NCBI RefSeq assembly: GCF_000417875.1
Contig: NW_006920870.1
Span: 116,223 to 180,222 of the forward strand
Reading direction: 5' to 3'
DNA length: 64,000 bases
Source: Pseudozyma flocculosa PF-1
Lineage: Eukaryota; Basidiomycota; Ustilaginomycetes; Ustilaginales; Ustilaginaceae
Positions within the stretch are counted from its first letter, which is position 1; the number at the start of each line of letters is the position of its first letter. This document shows positions 47,755 to 57,604 of this stretch, piece after piece. The position numbers were made by a program, and so were the translations under genes. Under the pieces are notes generated by a model. The model was given only the letters and a program-made list of their open reading frames with translations. It was not told the DNA's origin and ran no database searches.

Positions 47755-50677
47755 CTACGGCATCAGGCTGCTGGCGCGGCTATCGTCCATGTCGACGGCG
47801 CCCAGCCTCGCTTCCTGCCGGTCCTTTTTCTTCTTGAGCTGCGCGTACTCGCGCGAGATGTTGGTCGACGTCGTCCAGCCGTCCTCGGGGAAGAGCTCGG
47901 CCATGGCCTTGTAGCACGACTTGCGCGCATTGATCTCGCTAAACTGCTCGGCGGCATTCTCGAGCTTGCTGTTGGGTGCGAAGCGCAGAGGGGGAAGGGG
48001 TCAGGTCGAGGAGACGGGCGATCCAGGGCGGGCAGACGGACGAGGGGAGGGCCAGGCGGCCAGCGACCAGCGATCAGCGACGGCAGCCAGGTGCCGGGCC
48101 GGAGTCAACCCAGACGCAGCAGCGCAGCCACTCACAGCTTCTCGTTTCTGACCTCGCTCATGGCGTTCTCGATGTTGATGAGGGTGAAGACCTCCTCGCG
48201 CATCTCTTCGGTCCACTTCCAGCGCTTCTGCGGCTCTTGGACTGCGTCGACGGGCGTATATGGTTGGGGGGAGGAAGAAGATGTCAGCCTGGCGCTCACA
48301 GGGCCCTCCCGCTGCCGCCATGCGACCTGCGCACTCACGTTCCTCTTCGGCAGGCGGGCCGGCACCGTCGACGTCCATGGCGCCGCCTTGACCGCNNNNN
48401 NNNNNNNNNNNNNNNNNNNNNNNNNNNNNNNNNNNNNNNNNNNNNNNNNNNNNNNNNNNNNNNNNNNNNNNNNNNNNNNNNNNNNNNNNNNNNNNNNNNN
48501 NNNNNNNNNNNNNNNNNNNNNNNNNNNNNNNNNNNNNNNNNNNNNNNNNNNNNNNNNNNNNNNNNNNNNNNNNNNNNNNNNNNNNNNNNNNNNNNNNNNN
48601 NNNNNNNNNNNNNNNNNNNNNNNNNNNNNNNNNNNNNNNNNNNNNNNNNNNNNNNNNNNNNNNNNNNNNNNNNNNNNNNNNNNNNNNNNNNNNNNNNNNN
48701 NNNNNNNNNNNNNNNNNNNNNNNNNNNNNNNNNNNNNNNNNNNNNNNNNNNNNNNNNNNNNNNNNNNNNGCGGATGAGCCGACCGAGCGTCTCCATGTGC
48801 TCGTCCTGGAGCTCCTTGAAGTACTTGATGTGGTGCGGGAAAAACTCGCGCTTGGTCAGCTTCATCATCGTGAAGCGGTTGTACGGGAAAATGGTGGGCA
48901 GGTAGTTGAAGAAGTTGTCGTTGTACTCGCCCAGCTCCACCGCCAGCTTGGCCGTCTCGACCAGCGGCGGCTTGAGCGCCGGCGGGAACTTGGTCTTGAC
49001 CGCAAAGCTCTCGCTGGCCACCAGCCGGCGCAGGTTCTCAAACGCCGCCTGCAGCCGCGGATCCACCGGCCGCGTCGGGTAGCGCGCCTTCTTGGCCCGC
49101 GCCGCGTTGTCGTCGATCTCGTCGACCTTGATCGGCGACTCGCGGCTGCCTTCGGCCGACTGCCGGCTCACCGCGGGCGGCGTCCCGTGCGGCGGCGACC
49201 CGGCGGACACCGCGCTGCCACTGCCGCTGGCGGCGCCGTTGCTGCCGTTGAGCAGCGAGTTGACCTGCATCCCGGCCGAGGACCCCTCGCCTCCGCTAGG
49301 GGCGGCCGCCGTCGCGGGTATCGGCGCAATCGGGCCGGCCGTAGTGATCTGACCGCGCTTGGCGATGAGCTTGTTGATCGAACCGGCAAAGCCCGACTTG
49401 GAGTCGCGGATGCTGAGGGGCTTGACGCGTTCCCTGCCGCCGGCGCCCAGGCCCGATCCGCGGCCCTGCTTGCTCGGCTTGATCTTGGCCAGCTCGACGG
49501 GGCCCTGCGTGACGTAGAACCCGTCGGCCTTGGGCTTGGCAAAGTGGGTGGGCTCGTCGACGCCCAGCTCCGAGTCGTCGACAAACGGGTCCTTGGTATC
49601 GTAGGCGTCATCCTCGGCCAGCTTGCCACCCCTCCGGCGCTTCTTGCCGGCGTCGCCAGCAGCTCCACCGCCCCGGGCTCCAGACTCGGCCGGGTACTTT
49701 GCCAGCAACTTGGCCAGGCCGCCCCCGACGTCGTCCAGGCCCGGCGGAAGGGCGGGGCCCGGTGCGGCGTCGTCGACGACCTCCATCTGCGACTCGAACC
49801 ACGTCGCCCACGGGTGGCGCTCCGTCCTGAGCTGGGCGTAGACCAGGTTGGGCACGTTGACCAGGTAGCCGTCCTTCTTGGCCTCGGCCAGCGAGATGCG
49901 GATGGTGGGCCTCGGTGGCGGTCCAAGAGGGGCGATGGGCTCCGGCAGCGATGGCGTCTTTCGCCGTGCTCGCCTCTTGACCTTGACTGCGTCCTTGTTG
50001 CGCGAGTTGTCGCCAGCCTCTGCCCCTGAAGCGCTTCCGCCGTCGGACGATCCATCGTCGTCGTCGTCGTCGTCGTCGTCGTCATCCTGGCGGTCTTCCG
50101 CGCGCGCTGTTGCTGGTGCCGATGCTCCTGGCTCGCCAGCGGCGTCTCCGTTGGGCGCGGTGGTGTCTGCGGACGGTCTGCTGGCGCCCGGTGGGCTCGT
50201 TTGATCTTGGAGAGCCGCCGAGCCGCTGGGGCTGCCGTGGCTCAGTCGGCGGTCCGGATCTCTGCTGGAGTCGCCGAGCACGTCTGGGTAGGTGCTCCGC
50301 GTCGGTATCGCCGGCTGCTCGCCTCGCTCCTGTGCTTCGACCGACATGCCCGAGGTCGGCGCGGGTGCGGCGCGGGAGATCGAAGGTGAGGCTGCCTGGT
50401 ATGGCGGCGAGCGGGCCCGGGAGTCCGAGGATCCGACGTCGCTGAACCTCTTTCTGGGCGAGCCGCCGGATGGGCTGCCGTAGGGTGAGGTCGAGGGCCC
50501 GGTAGGTCCGAGGAGGTTGGCCAGCGAGACTCGAGAGGCGGCCGAGACTCGGCGGGGCTCCATGGGCTCATCGCCGTCGTCGTGTGAATGGCCGTTGGCA
50601 TGGTAGACGGGCGATGCGGCGACGCTGCTGGAGCTCGAGATCTCGATGACCTGCGGTGCTGATCGTTCGACGCTCAT
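47755..50677 (-). CDS. Hpc2/ubinuclein subunit of the HIR histone chaperone (gapped)
   Basis: Predicted Hpc2/ubinuclein, which contributes H3-H4 binding in the HIR complex for replication-independent nucleosome assembly. Minus-strand exons: 50677 into an N gap (48396-48769), 48395-48339, 48241-48136 and 47968-47755. The first 240 residues are disordered and contain a poly-Asp run. The Hpc2-related domain is clear: AYDTKDPFVDDSELGVDEPT followed by DGFYVTQGPVEL. The ubinuclein middle domain follows: FENLRRLVASESFAVKTKFP, NFFNYLPTIFPYNRFTMMKL and HHIKYFKELQDEHMETLGRL. After the gap its second half appears as KRWKWTEEMREEVFTLINIE and LFPEDGWTTSTNISREY, across two well-phased introns (97 and 167 nt). 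The gap length (374) does not preserve frame between the flanks, so its size is nominal or it hides an intron. Confidence 0.87.
48396..48769. other. Assembly gap (374 N)
   Basis: Run of 374 undetermined bases inside the ubinuclein middle-domain coding region. The flank phases require a gap length of 3n+1, whereas 374 is 3n+2. Confidence 0.99.
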
Positions 50678-51299
50678 CGTGCCGGCCGGGGCCCGGGCTA
50701 GGGCTAGGGCCGGGTCTGTTTGGCTGCGGGTATCTTTGTGGGCGCGAGCGAGCGGGATGAGCGGTCAAGCTCGATACGGTGGCCACGCCGAGGGAGCCTG
50801 TATGCTGATGGCCTGGTCGAGCCGCGGGTCCGTCGGCTAGCTCAGGAGGGAGCGCCGATGCTGGCCAGTGGTGCGACGTCAAGGCGCCCGGCTGAGCTCG
50901 ATGCGACCGTCCGAGTGGCGAGTGCAGGCGCAAAAGCGGCGACGACGTGTGACCGAGTTAAGCTCCGTGGTCGTCGGGTCGAGGTGTGTCGGCCAGGGAA
51001 TGCGGCGCAGCTGTGAGCAACCAGCGTGGATGCCGACAGGCGTCGGGTCGACGAGGCTGCGCTGCGGTTGGCGAGTTGTGTTCCTCTTTTTTTTTCCCCG
51101 GCGCGGTAAGGTCGATGGATCGAGGTGATGCTTTGTGGCCTGGGAGGGGTTGAGGCGCGGCGGTGTGCGTACTGAATTGGGTGAAAGAGCGGTGTCGTGG
51201 AGGTGTGGGTGCGAGCGAGACTGCGGTCAGAGGCTCGGTGTCGGTATGGGTGGCGGCGAAGAGTATCGCGACGGCAGCGATGATGCTGTTGGTGATGGT

Positions 51300-51324
51300 G
51301 GCAGGCAGGCAGGCAGGCAGGCAG
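51300..51324 (+). repeat. (GCAG)6 microsatellite
   Basis: Uninterrupted GGCA/GCAG tetranucleotide run upstream of the Hpc2 gene. Confidence 0.85.
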
Positions 51325-51611
51325 CCGAGCCGAGCTTTGCGTGGAGAGAGAGTAGGCCAGGCAGCAGCAGGCAGGTGCATCGAGGCCACGACGGGGGCCC
51401 AAGTCTGAGCGAGCGTGCGCGCTTCGAGATCCAGCCAGCATCTTGGCTGCATCCAGGCGCCTGCCTTGCGCCTGCCTCTTCGCCCGCCGTGTCCGTGGTT
51501 GCTCTCGCTTTGACCCGTCTCGACTCGAGTTGGCAGGTGGCCTTGCTTGCGCTGGCCGTGCTCATCGTGACAGCCAGCGGTGGGCCTCTCGCGACCCCCA
51601 TGGCCCGGCAT

Positions 51612-51636
51612 AGCAAGCAAGCAAGCAAGCAAGCAA
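51612..51636 (+). repeat. (AGCA)6 microsatellite
   Basis: AGCAAGCAAGCA-type tetranucleotide run, one of several CAAG tracts in intergenic DNA of this window. Confidence 0.85.
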
Positions 51637-52070
51637 AGGCGAGCCACAACCTTGCGTCCGATTCTGAGCCTCACCTTGACGACCCACAGACTAGAGACAG
51701 ACAGACGATCAGGAGCGAGGATCCGACTGCCGCCAGCCGATAAAATGGTGCGCCGGATGCGAGGACCCTGGCGGCAGGGCTTGGGCCGCCGTCGATCCAG
51801 CGCCCGCGCGGCCAACGGGCGAGCCTGCCTGGCCTGCTGGCCTGCCCCTGCTGAACAGAGCTCGCACTCGGAATCCGGCCAAAATTGAAGGCGAAATGCC
51901 GCTCTCTCTCCCGCAGGCCTTCTTCGCAGCCTAACCAACCACGAAGAAGGCCAGGACCCGACTCAGAGCGCTCGTCTGGAAGAGCGTCGGCCTCTGCCCG
52001 TGGCTTTGGCCACGGCGAGGCTTATTCTCCTCCCCTTCGGTCAGCCCCATCACCTGACCATGCCAACAAA

Positions 52071-52093
52071 ATATCATATATATATGCATTTTT
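52071..52093 (+). promoter_or_regulatory. AT-rich TATA-like element upstream of tRNA-Glu
   Basis: ATATCATATATATATGCA followed by TTTTT, lying 22-44 bp upstream of the mature tRNA 5' end. It is one of the very few AT-only stretches in the window. In fission yeast and several other eukaryotes an upstream TATA element helps recruit TFIIIB to tRNA genes; that role here is inference from position. Confidence 0.5.
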
Positions 52094-52114
52094 GGCGCTC
52101 CCCTTCACGGCCAC

Positions 52115-52222
52115 TCCTGGTTAGTACAATGGTCAGTATAGGACACTCTCACGGGTCTTCTCCGCCTCCGAGGGCTGGAAGACGGTGCTGTTCAGATCGG
52201 GGTTCGATTCCCCGGCCGGGAA
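52115..52222 (+). tRNA. tRNA-Glu (anticodon CUC) with a 36-nt intron
   Basis: Cloverleaf read by hand. Acceptor stem: TCCTGGT (52115-52121) pairs with GCCGGGA (52215-52221) with two G-U pairs, and the discriminator is A at 52222. The D arm lies at 52124-52139 with GG in the loop. Anticodon stem: GGACA (52141-52145) pairs with TGTTC (52189-52193) with one G-U. The loop is C-T-[CTC]-A, interrupted after position 37, then C. So the anticodon is CTC at 52148-52150 and the intron is 52152-52187, the canonical eukaryotic site. T stem CGGGG/CCCCG with loop TTCGATT gives a perfect B box. A T5 terminator follows at 52226-52230. CUC reads the GAG glutamate codon. Confidence 0.92.
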
Positions 52223-52225
52223 AGC

Positions 52226-52230
52226 TTTTT
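52226..52230 (+). terminator. RNA polymerase III T5 terminator
   Basis: Five T residues four bases after the discriminator base of tRNA-Glu, the usual Pol III termination signal. Confidence 0.8.
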
Positions 52231-52323
52231 GCTTGTTTCTGCGCGACTAGACGCTGCGTTTCGACATGGTCGTCTGGAGCAGAATGGCTACGATACGGGG
52301 ATTGGGGAACGACGGGGGTTCGT

Positions 52324-53918
52324 TCATCCCTGGAAGGCGGTGCCCTTTTTCTCGACGACGCTGATGCCGCCGGCAGCGTAGCCGGTCCCCTCGCGCTGGA
52401 GCTGGATCAGTTCCCCCTGCCGGATCCTCTTTGTCGTCGTCGTCGTCGTCGTCGTCGCCGCGGCGGCCGAAGGGGTGTCGTCGGCCTTTGACGACGCCGA
52501 CGACGGGGCCTCGGGCTTTTCGAGCTTGAGCGGCGTATCGCACTCGACGCACGCCGGATGGGCAGAGGGGACGAGCAGCGTCGAGACGCACGTCGTGCAG
52601 TGGACGTGTCCGCACTGCTTGAGCGCTGCATCCGTCAGACAGAGGGGGCCGGGGGCGACGAGGGGAAAGGGGGCTGTCGTGTCAGCTCGTCTGCGCCTGT
52701 GTGATCGCCTGCGATTGATAGACGGCGTGAAGCGAGGTCCGAACAACCGAGCGGACGACGCACCAAAGAGGATCGACGAGGTGGTGAGCACCTTCTTGCA
52801 CCCGGCGCACACCTTTGTCTCGCTGTCCAGCGTCGGAAACCTGACCGGGTGGAGCGTCTTCATGCTGCCGGGAGGGGCAAGGGGGAGATACGAGTCCCGT
52901 CAGCAAGGGTGGCCGTGCGACCCGGAGGATGTCCACCGTCGAGCCGACGGCCGGGATGCTCACGTTATGCGGTGGCCCTTTTCGTTTTCGGCCTTGCAGA
53001 GCGGCTTGAGCTTGTCGCGCAGCACCTTTGGCGGCGCCTCTGCCTCGGTCGGGGTGAGCGAGGGCAGCCAGAAGGCCGGCAGCTTGGCCTTGCGCGCCTG
53101 GGCCTGCTCGGCGGCGATCTTGGCGATGGCGGCGCGTTCGGCCTCGCGGGCCTGGGCCGCCATGCGCTCCGACAGCGTCGTGGGCCCCGCGGCCTCGCCC
53201 GTCGGTCCGCTGCTGATTGCCTTGCGCTTGAGCGCTGAAGCAGTGGTAGCAGGAGGAGGTCAGAGCCAGGTCGACCGGGTTAGCCGTCAGGTCACAGAGT
53301 GCTGACCGTACCTCGGCGTCGAAGGAAGGTCACGACGAGCACTCACGATTCGAAACCCCTGCCGTCTGTCCGTCCCGCTCCGCTCCGTCGTCGTCGCCGT
53401 TGGTCCTCGCAGCTGCGGCTGCCGAGCGCGAGGCCGAGGTGGCGAGGGCGTCGTAGCGCTGTTCAAAGTCCCGCGACACCCGCTCTCTCGCCTGCTGCGC
53501 CTGCATCTGCCTCTCTGCCTCTTCCTCCCTCTCCCACCTCTCGAGCTCGGCTTTGAACCGCTCGATCGATGCTTTTTGCGTCAGCAGATCTTGGAGTATG
53601 CATTCCTGTCCGGGTCGGGCGTTGCACGTGAGTAGAGAAAGGGCGGAACCAGGACCGTCTGGGCGTCAGCGCATCCCCATAGGCTGCATTGTAGAGTGGT
53701 GCTGGGTGGCGCCGCCTGCTCACCTTGCAAAAGACGTGACCCTCGCTGCAGCATACAGGATCGCGCGCCGTCTGGAGGCAGAGCGAGCAGCAGTCGAAGC
53801 GGCGCACCGACTCGGAACCCAGCCTCTGGCGCTGCGTGCCCCACCGGTCGGCGAGCATCTGGTACTCGGCATAGGTAAAGTGGCCCGAGGCCGTATTGTG
53901 CTTCGAATGGCGGCCCAT
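52324..53918 (-). CDS. NOSIP-like RING/U-box protein
   Basis: Homologue of NOSIP, a nuclear E3 ubiquitin ligase associated with spliceosomes. Minus-strand exons 53918-53724, 53605-53347, 53234-52964, 52864-52764 and 52625-52324 join to 375 aa, all in phase. The start MGRHSKHNTASGHFTYAEYQ matches the conserved NOSIP N-terminus, followed by YGTQ-like WGTQRQRLG. The first half-domain reads FDCCSLCLQTARDPVCCSEG then HVFCKECILQDLL, with RING-type Cys/His ligands. A Glu/Arg-rich helix and KLPAFWLPSLTPTE come next, the latter being a strong family signature. The second domain is MKTLHPVRF, CAGCKKVL, KQCGHVHCTTC and CVECDTPL. The C-terminus contains LQREGTGYAAGG, the family's closing motif. Lies just downstream of tRNA-Glu on the opposite strand, about 100 bp apart. 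Confidence 0.9.
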
Positions 53919-54354
53919 GTCGTTCGAGGTCCCGTCGTGTCGCGCCGCGGCCCGGTAGTGCGCGCTCTGTAGGGAGGACGAGGTCGATGCCCGAGGTCGT
54001 GGGGTGGGGTCGGGCGAGGTTGGTGGTGCAGAGCAGGAAGGCAGGTCCTGCCTGGGCCCAAGCATGTAGGGTCCGATCACGTTTTCCCCATCTCGGGCCA
54101 CCCGCCCCAGCCGCCTCTCTCACTCTTCCACTTTAGTTGCCGCAACGACGCCGCGGCCTGGCACACCTCCTGAAACCCGCCACAGACACAAGGCGAGACA
54201 GGCAAAGGGCGAGGGCAATCCAAGTCCGCGGCAGTGGCACGATGCCAAGCGGGGGGGAATAGTAGTAGTGATACAGGAAGGAAACCCAGACCGATCCAGG
54301 CGGGAGCGAGCAAAAAGCGTGGCACAACGCCAGCCAGCGCACGCGGGCGCAATC
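53919..54354. other. Intergenic between NOSIP-like and ERT1 genes
   Basis: 436 bp between the NOSIP start codon (53918) and the ERT1 stop codon (54355), both on the minus strand. It must contain the NOSIP promoter and the ERT1 3' UTR. No further gene. Confidence 0.6.
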
Positions 54355-57300
54355 TCACGGCGGGTTGGTCGGGAGGAAGTTCTGCGATGCAGCCGAACGC
54401 GGGGGGAGAGTGGGACAAGAGCAAGGCGTCAGTCTGGAAGCAAGCGGTGCGCGCAAAGAGCAGGGCCAGGGCCGCCTGGCACTCACACCAACAATCATCG
54501 TGGGTATCTGGGAGGCGGCGGCGAAGGGGGAGGGCGAGGCGGCAAGGCGGTCGTGGGTTAGCTGTGCATCCATCTGGAGCGAGCGACGGGCGAGGGGCGC
54601 GCCTTGGGACTCACGTTCCACTGGTCGCGCCGGATGGTGAAGCTGAAGCAGCAGTGGATGTGGTGGATGCGGCCGCCCTCCTTGCCGGGCGTCGTGTTGC
54701 CACCGGTGGCCCCGTTTCCGTTGGCGTTGCCGTTGCCGCCGGGACCGCCGCCGCCGCCGGACGACGAGGCGGTCCTGGCGAGCGCTACATCGCCCACACC
54801 GCTTGCAGCCGCAGCCTCGCCCCTCTTGTCGTCCCTGTCGGCCTCCTTGCCGCCCTTGCCCGGCACCTCGGCGGCCATCCGCGTACCGCCGTCGAGCGGC
54901 GTCAGTGGAAACAGGCCGGCCGCGCTGCCGGGCTGCGGAGCGAGCGTGGGCGTCGTCTGGCCAGAGCTCGTCGTGCCGTGCACCCTTGGCAGCTGCGCCG
55001 CAATCAGCTTGGTCGACGACTGCTTGTCCTTGTTGCCCGCCAGCATCGACTTGTTCTTGGTCCGCAGCACGCACGACGTCAGCACCGCCTTCTGCCCCGG
55101 ATCAAACGAAACCGCGCCGTACTTTTCCCAGTAGTTGACCGCGCTCTCTGCGATCGGGGGCGTCCGGCCGTCAAGAGGAGAGGGGATTCAGGATCGTCGA
55201 GGCTAGTCAGTCGCACGCACCCGCGAGCGCCCTCCGCTGCCGCTGCGCAGCTGGGACCTGGGAACGAGGGCAGAGGGACGCACCTTCGGCCATAAGCTCG
55301 TAGATGCAGAGCCGACCTTCGCGCAGGCTCTCGATCGGGACGCCGACCAGCTCGGCAAACTCCTTGTTGCCCTTGTAGATCTCGCCGGTCCTCCGCCACA
55401 AGCACGCCGGGATCCCCTGGGTGGAAAAGACGCGGTCATAGTCGAGCAGGAGGCGCTCGAATGCCTCTTCGATAAAGATGAGGTCGATGTTGGTGAGCGA
55501 CTGGGCGACGGCCTGGCAGGGGGAAGGAAGATCGACAGAAGAGACATCGCGCAGATCGACTTGGTCAGCTCCCCTGGTCACACACAGGCCGCTTCGGCGA
55601 ACCCATTCGCCAGGCTCGGTGGGCTCACCCGGAACGCCGGCCGAAAGACGGAAAGGGGCTTGAGGATCCTCCTCTTTGACGCCTGCGACACGCTGCAAAG
55701 GGTGGAGCAGGGGTCCCGAGGGAGCAGGGGATAAGCCTTTGAGTCCTCTGGCCACAGAGGTGCAGCAGGGAACGCCACAGCGGCCATCGACGAGACTCAC
55801 TTCCTCTCCATCCACCGGTTGAGCCGGGCGTAGCCATTGACGTGGTTGTACGGCCTCAGCAGGCCAGCCTCGTACTTGGCCTGGATGACCCGGCTCAGCC
55901 GCTCGTCTCTCGATCCGTCCTTTTGATCGGCTGCAGTGAGGAAGAACCTCTCCGTCTTGCTCGCGGCACCGAGCGAAGGCGGATAAGGCCCGGCGTTGTT
56001 GCTGCTGCTGGCGCCTGCCGCATTGCCGTCCTCGGACTTGACCGCGGCCGAGACGCTCGACCCGCGTGGCCGCTGCCCTCGGGCTGCAGACGCCGCCTGG
56101 GCCATTGTCTTGTCAGCCTCTCGGGCCGACGGGGCCGGGTCGAGACATGAGCTCGGCGGAGGCAGACTGGCTCTCGCGCCGGGCGCCGAAGGCTCGCCCG
56201 CCACGTTGGCAGGGCGGCCCGAAATCGTGTTGCGGCGGCTCCCGCTTCGGCTGGTGTTCGGTGCGCCACCCAAGCCAGCGCTGTTGGGCCCTTGCGGCTG
56301 AAGATTCGATGCCTTCTGATTGTTGATCGACGCGCCAAACGCCGAACCGTCGAGGGACTCGAGGAATTCGCTGCTCAAGAAGAAGATCGGCGCGCGGGGG
56401 CAAAGAAAGAGGCTCTCAGAATCATCCTGCGTGGGTTCTGTATGCTGCAAGGCCCTCGAAGCGCTCTCGCCGCGATCTTGGCAGACTCACCTCAGCAAAG
56501 TGAACTCGTTGCCGCCTGCAGAGTCGCCGCTAAAGCCCTGTCCACCGCCCTCGAAACCGCCAGGACCGCCGCCGAGCCCGAGCCAACCAGCGCCGCCGAG
56601 CCCACCGTTGGTGCCGCCGAGTCCCCAGTCGAACATCGACGTGCCGTTGTTGGAGCTAGTGGCGCTGAGTGGCAAGGAGCCCGCGCCGCTAGCGAATGGT
56701 TGCGCCTGGCCTGTGGCTCCAGCCTGAGCCTTGAGCGGGGAAGCCGAATTGCGAAAGACTCCGGCCTGGTTGAATGGCGATATCCGGTTGTCGGGATTGA
56801 GGCTGCTCATCGGCGACACCGACGAGTAAGGCCCGGCGCTGCTGCCCAGGAATGCGGCATTCGGGTTACCTGCAGGGGGGTGCCCAATGTTATGAATGGA
56901 GGAGAGATCGATGGAGGTCAGCTTTGCTCGCGTTGCAAAGCGCCCTGTCAGCGCGACGCTCCGCTTCGTGGGGACTGACCTGCATCACCAACAGGCGGCG
57001 CTGCTGCCGAGGGATCGAGATTGAGTCCAGCAGCCGCACCAAAGTAGGAGCTGCCGGACCCACCCAGCGGTGCTCCGTTGTCGATGGCGGAGACGCCAGG
57101 CGGACCGTCCACCAGAGTGGTCGCGATCTCGGGCACGGGCAGCGCCGATGGCTCGCTGGAGGCCGAGGTCCGCGGCGCGCCTGGCGCGCTGGCCGATGTA
57201 TGAGTGGATGCCTGCGACGCAGACGGTGCCGGCTTGCTGGTCGACTCGTCGTGACAGAGGTGGCCGATGTCGCGCTTGATGCACCGCTGGCACGGGCGGC

Positions 57301-57604
57301 CCTCGTCGCAGGTCATGTGGCTGCGGCGGCAGTAGATGCATGCGAGATTGACCTTGCGGCGCTTTGCCGGCTTCTTTTTGCTGGACGACGACGAAGGTGT
57401 GTCGGACGAGGCCGCCGCCCCCGCAGGCTTGGAAGGAGTCGCATGATTGGTGGGGGAGGAGGCGAGGGCAGGCGCAGAGGTGGACGACGACGAGCTGGCG
57501 AGCGCGTTGTTGCTCGAGTAGAGGCTGTGCGGGTTGAAGGGTGTCGCAGAGCCGTGGGTCGCAGAGCCGCCCGAGGCTGCCGAAGCAGAGGCTGGCGAGG
57601 GCAT
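54355..57604 (-). CDS. ERT1: Zn2Cys6-PAS transcription factor ERT1/AcuK (gluconeogenesis regulator)
   Basis: Activator of gluconeogenic genes of the ERT1/AcuK type. Minus-strand exons 57604-56980, 56869-56491, 56373-55801, 55692-55629, 55512-55284, 55147-54615, 54507-54487 and 54381-54355 join to 816 aa in phase. The binuclear cluster is at residues 89-117 (CIYCRRSHMTCDEGRPC, QRC and GHLC) after basic KKKPAKRRK. A long disordered region follows. The PAS-like core comes from exons 4-6: ASKRRILKPLSVFRPAFR, DLIFIEEAFERLLLDYDRVF, GNKEFAELVGVPIESLREG and NYWEKYG. The end is CCFSFTIRRDQWN, then the 21-nt exon 7 (IPTMIVG), then NFLPTNPP. The PTMIVGNFLP ending is a strong family signature and validates the microexon. 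Exon 3 has a NAGNAG acceptor (start 56373 or 56370). Asp/Gly-rich insertions interrupt the last domain. Confidence 0.92.

Larger units (their letters stand above)
50678..52114. other. Intergenic: Hpc2 promoter and tRNA upstream region
   Basis: 1.4 kb. Contains a T9-type homopolymer near 51087-51097, (GCAG)6 at about 51300-51324, (AAGC)6 at about 51612-51636 and CAGCAGCAGGCAGG at 51360-51374. No protein gene is supported. The last 45 bp form the AT-rich island upstream of the tRNA. Confidence 0.6.

Noticed and set aside
48797..50029. 410-codon plus-strand open frame
   Set aside because: Antisense of the Hpc2/ubinuclein first exon, which has two recognisable domains.
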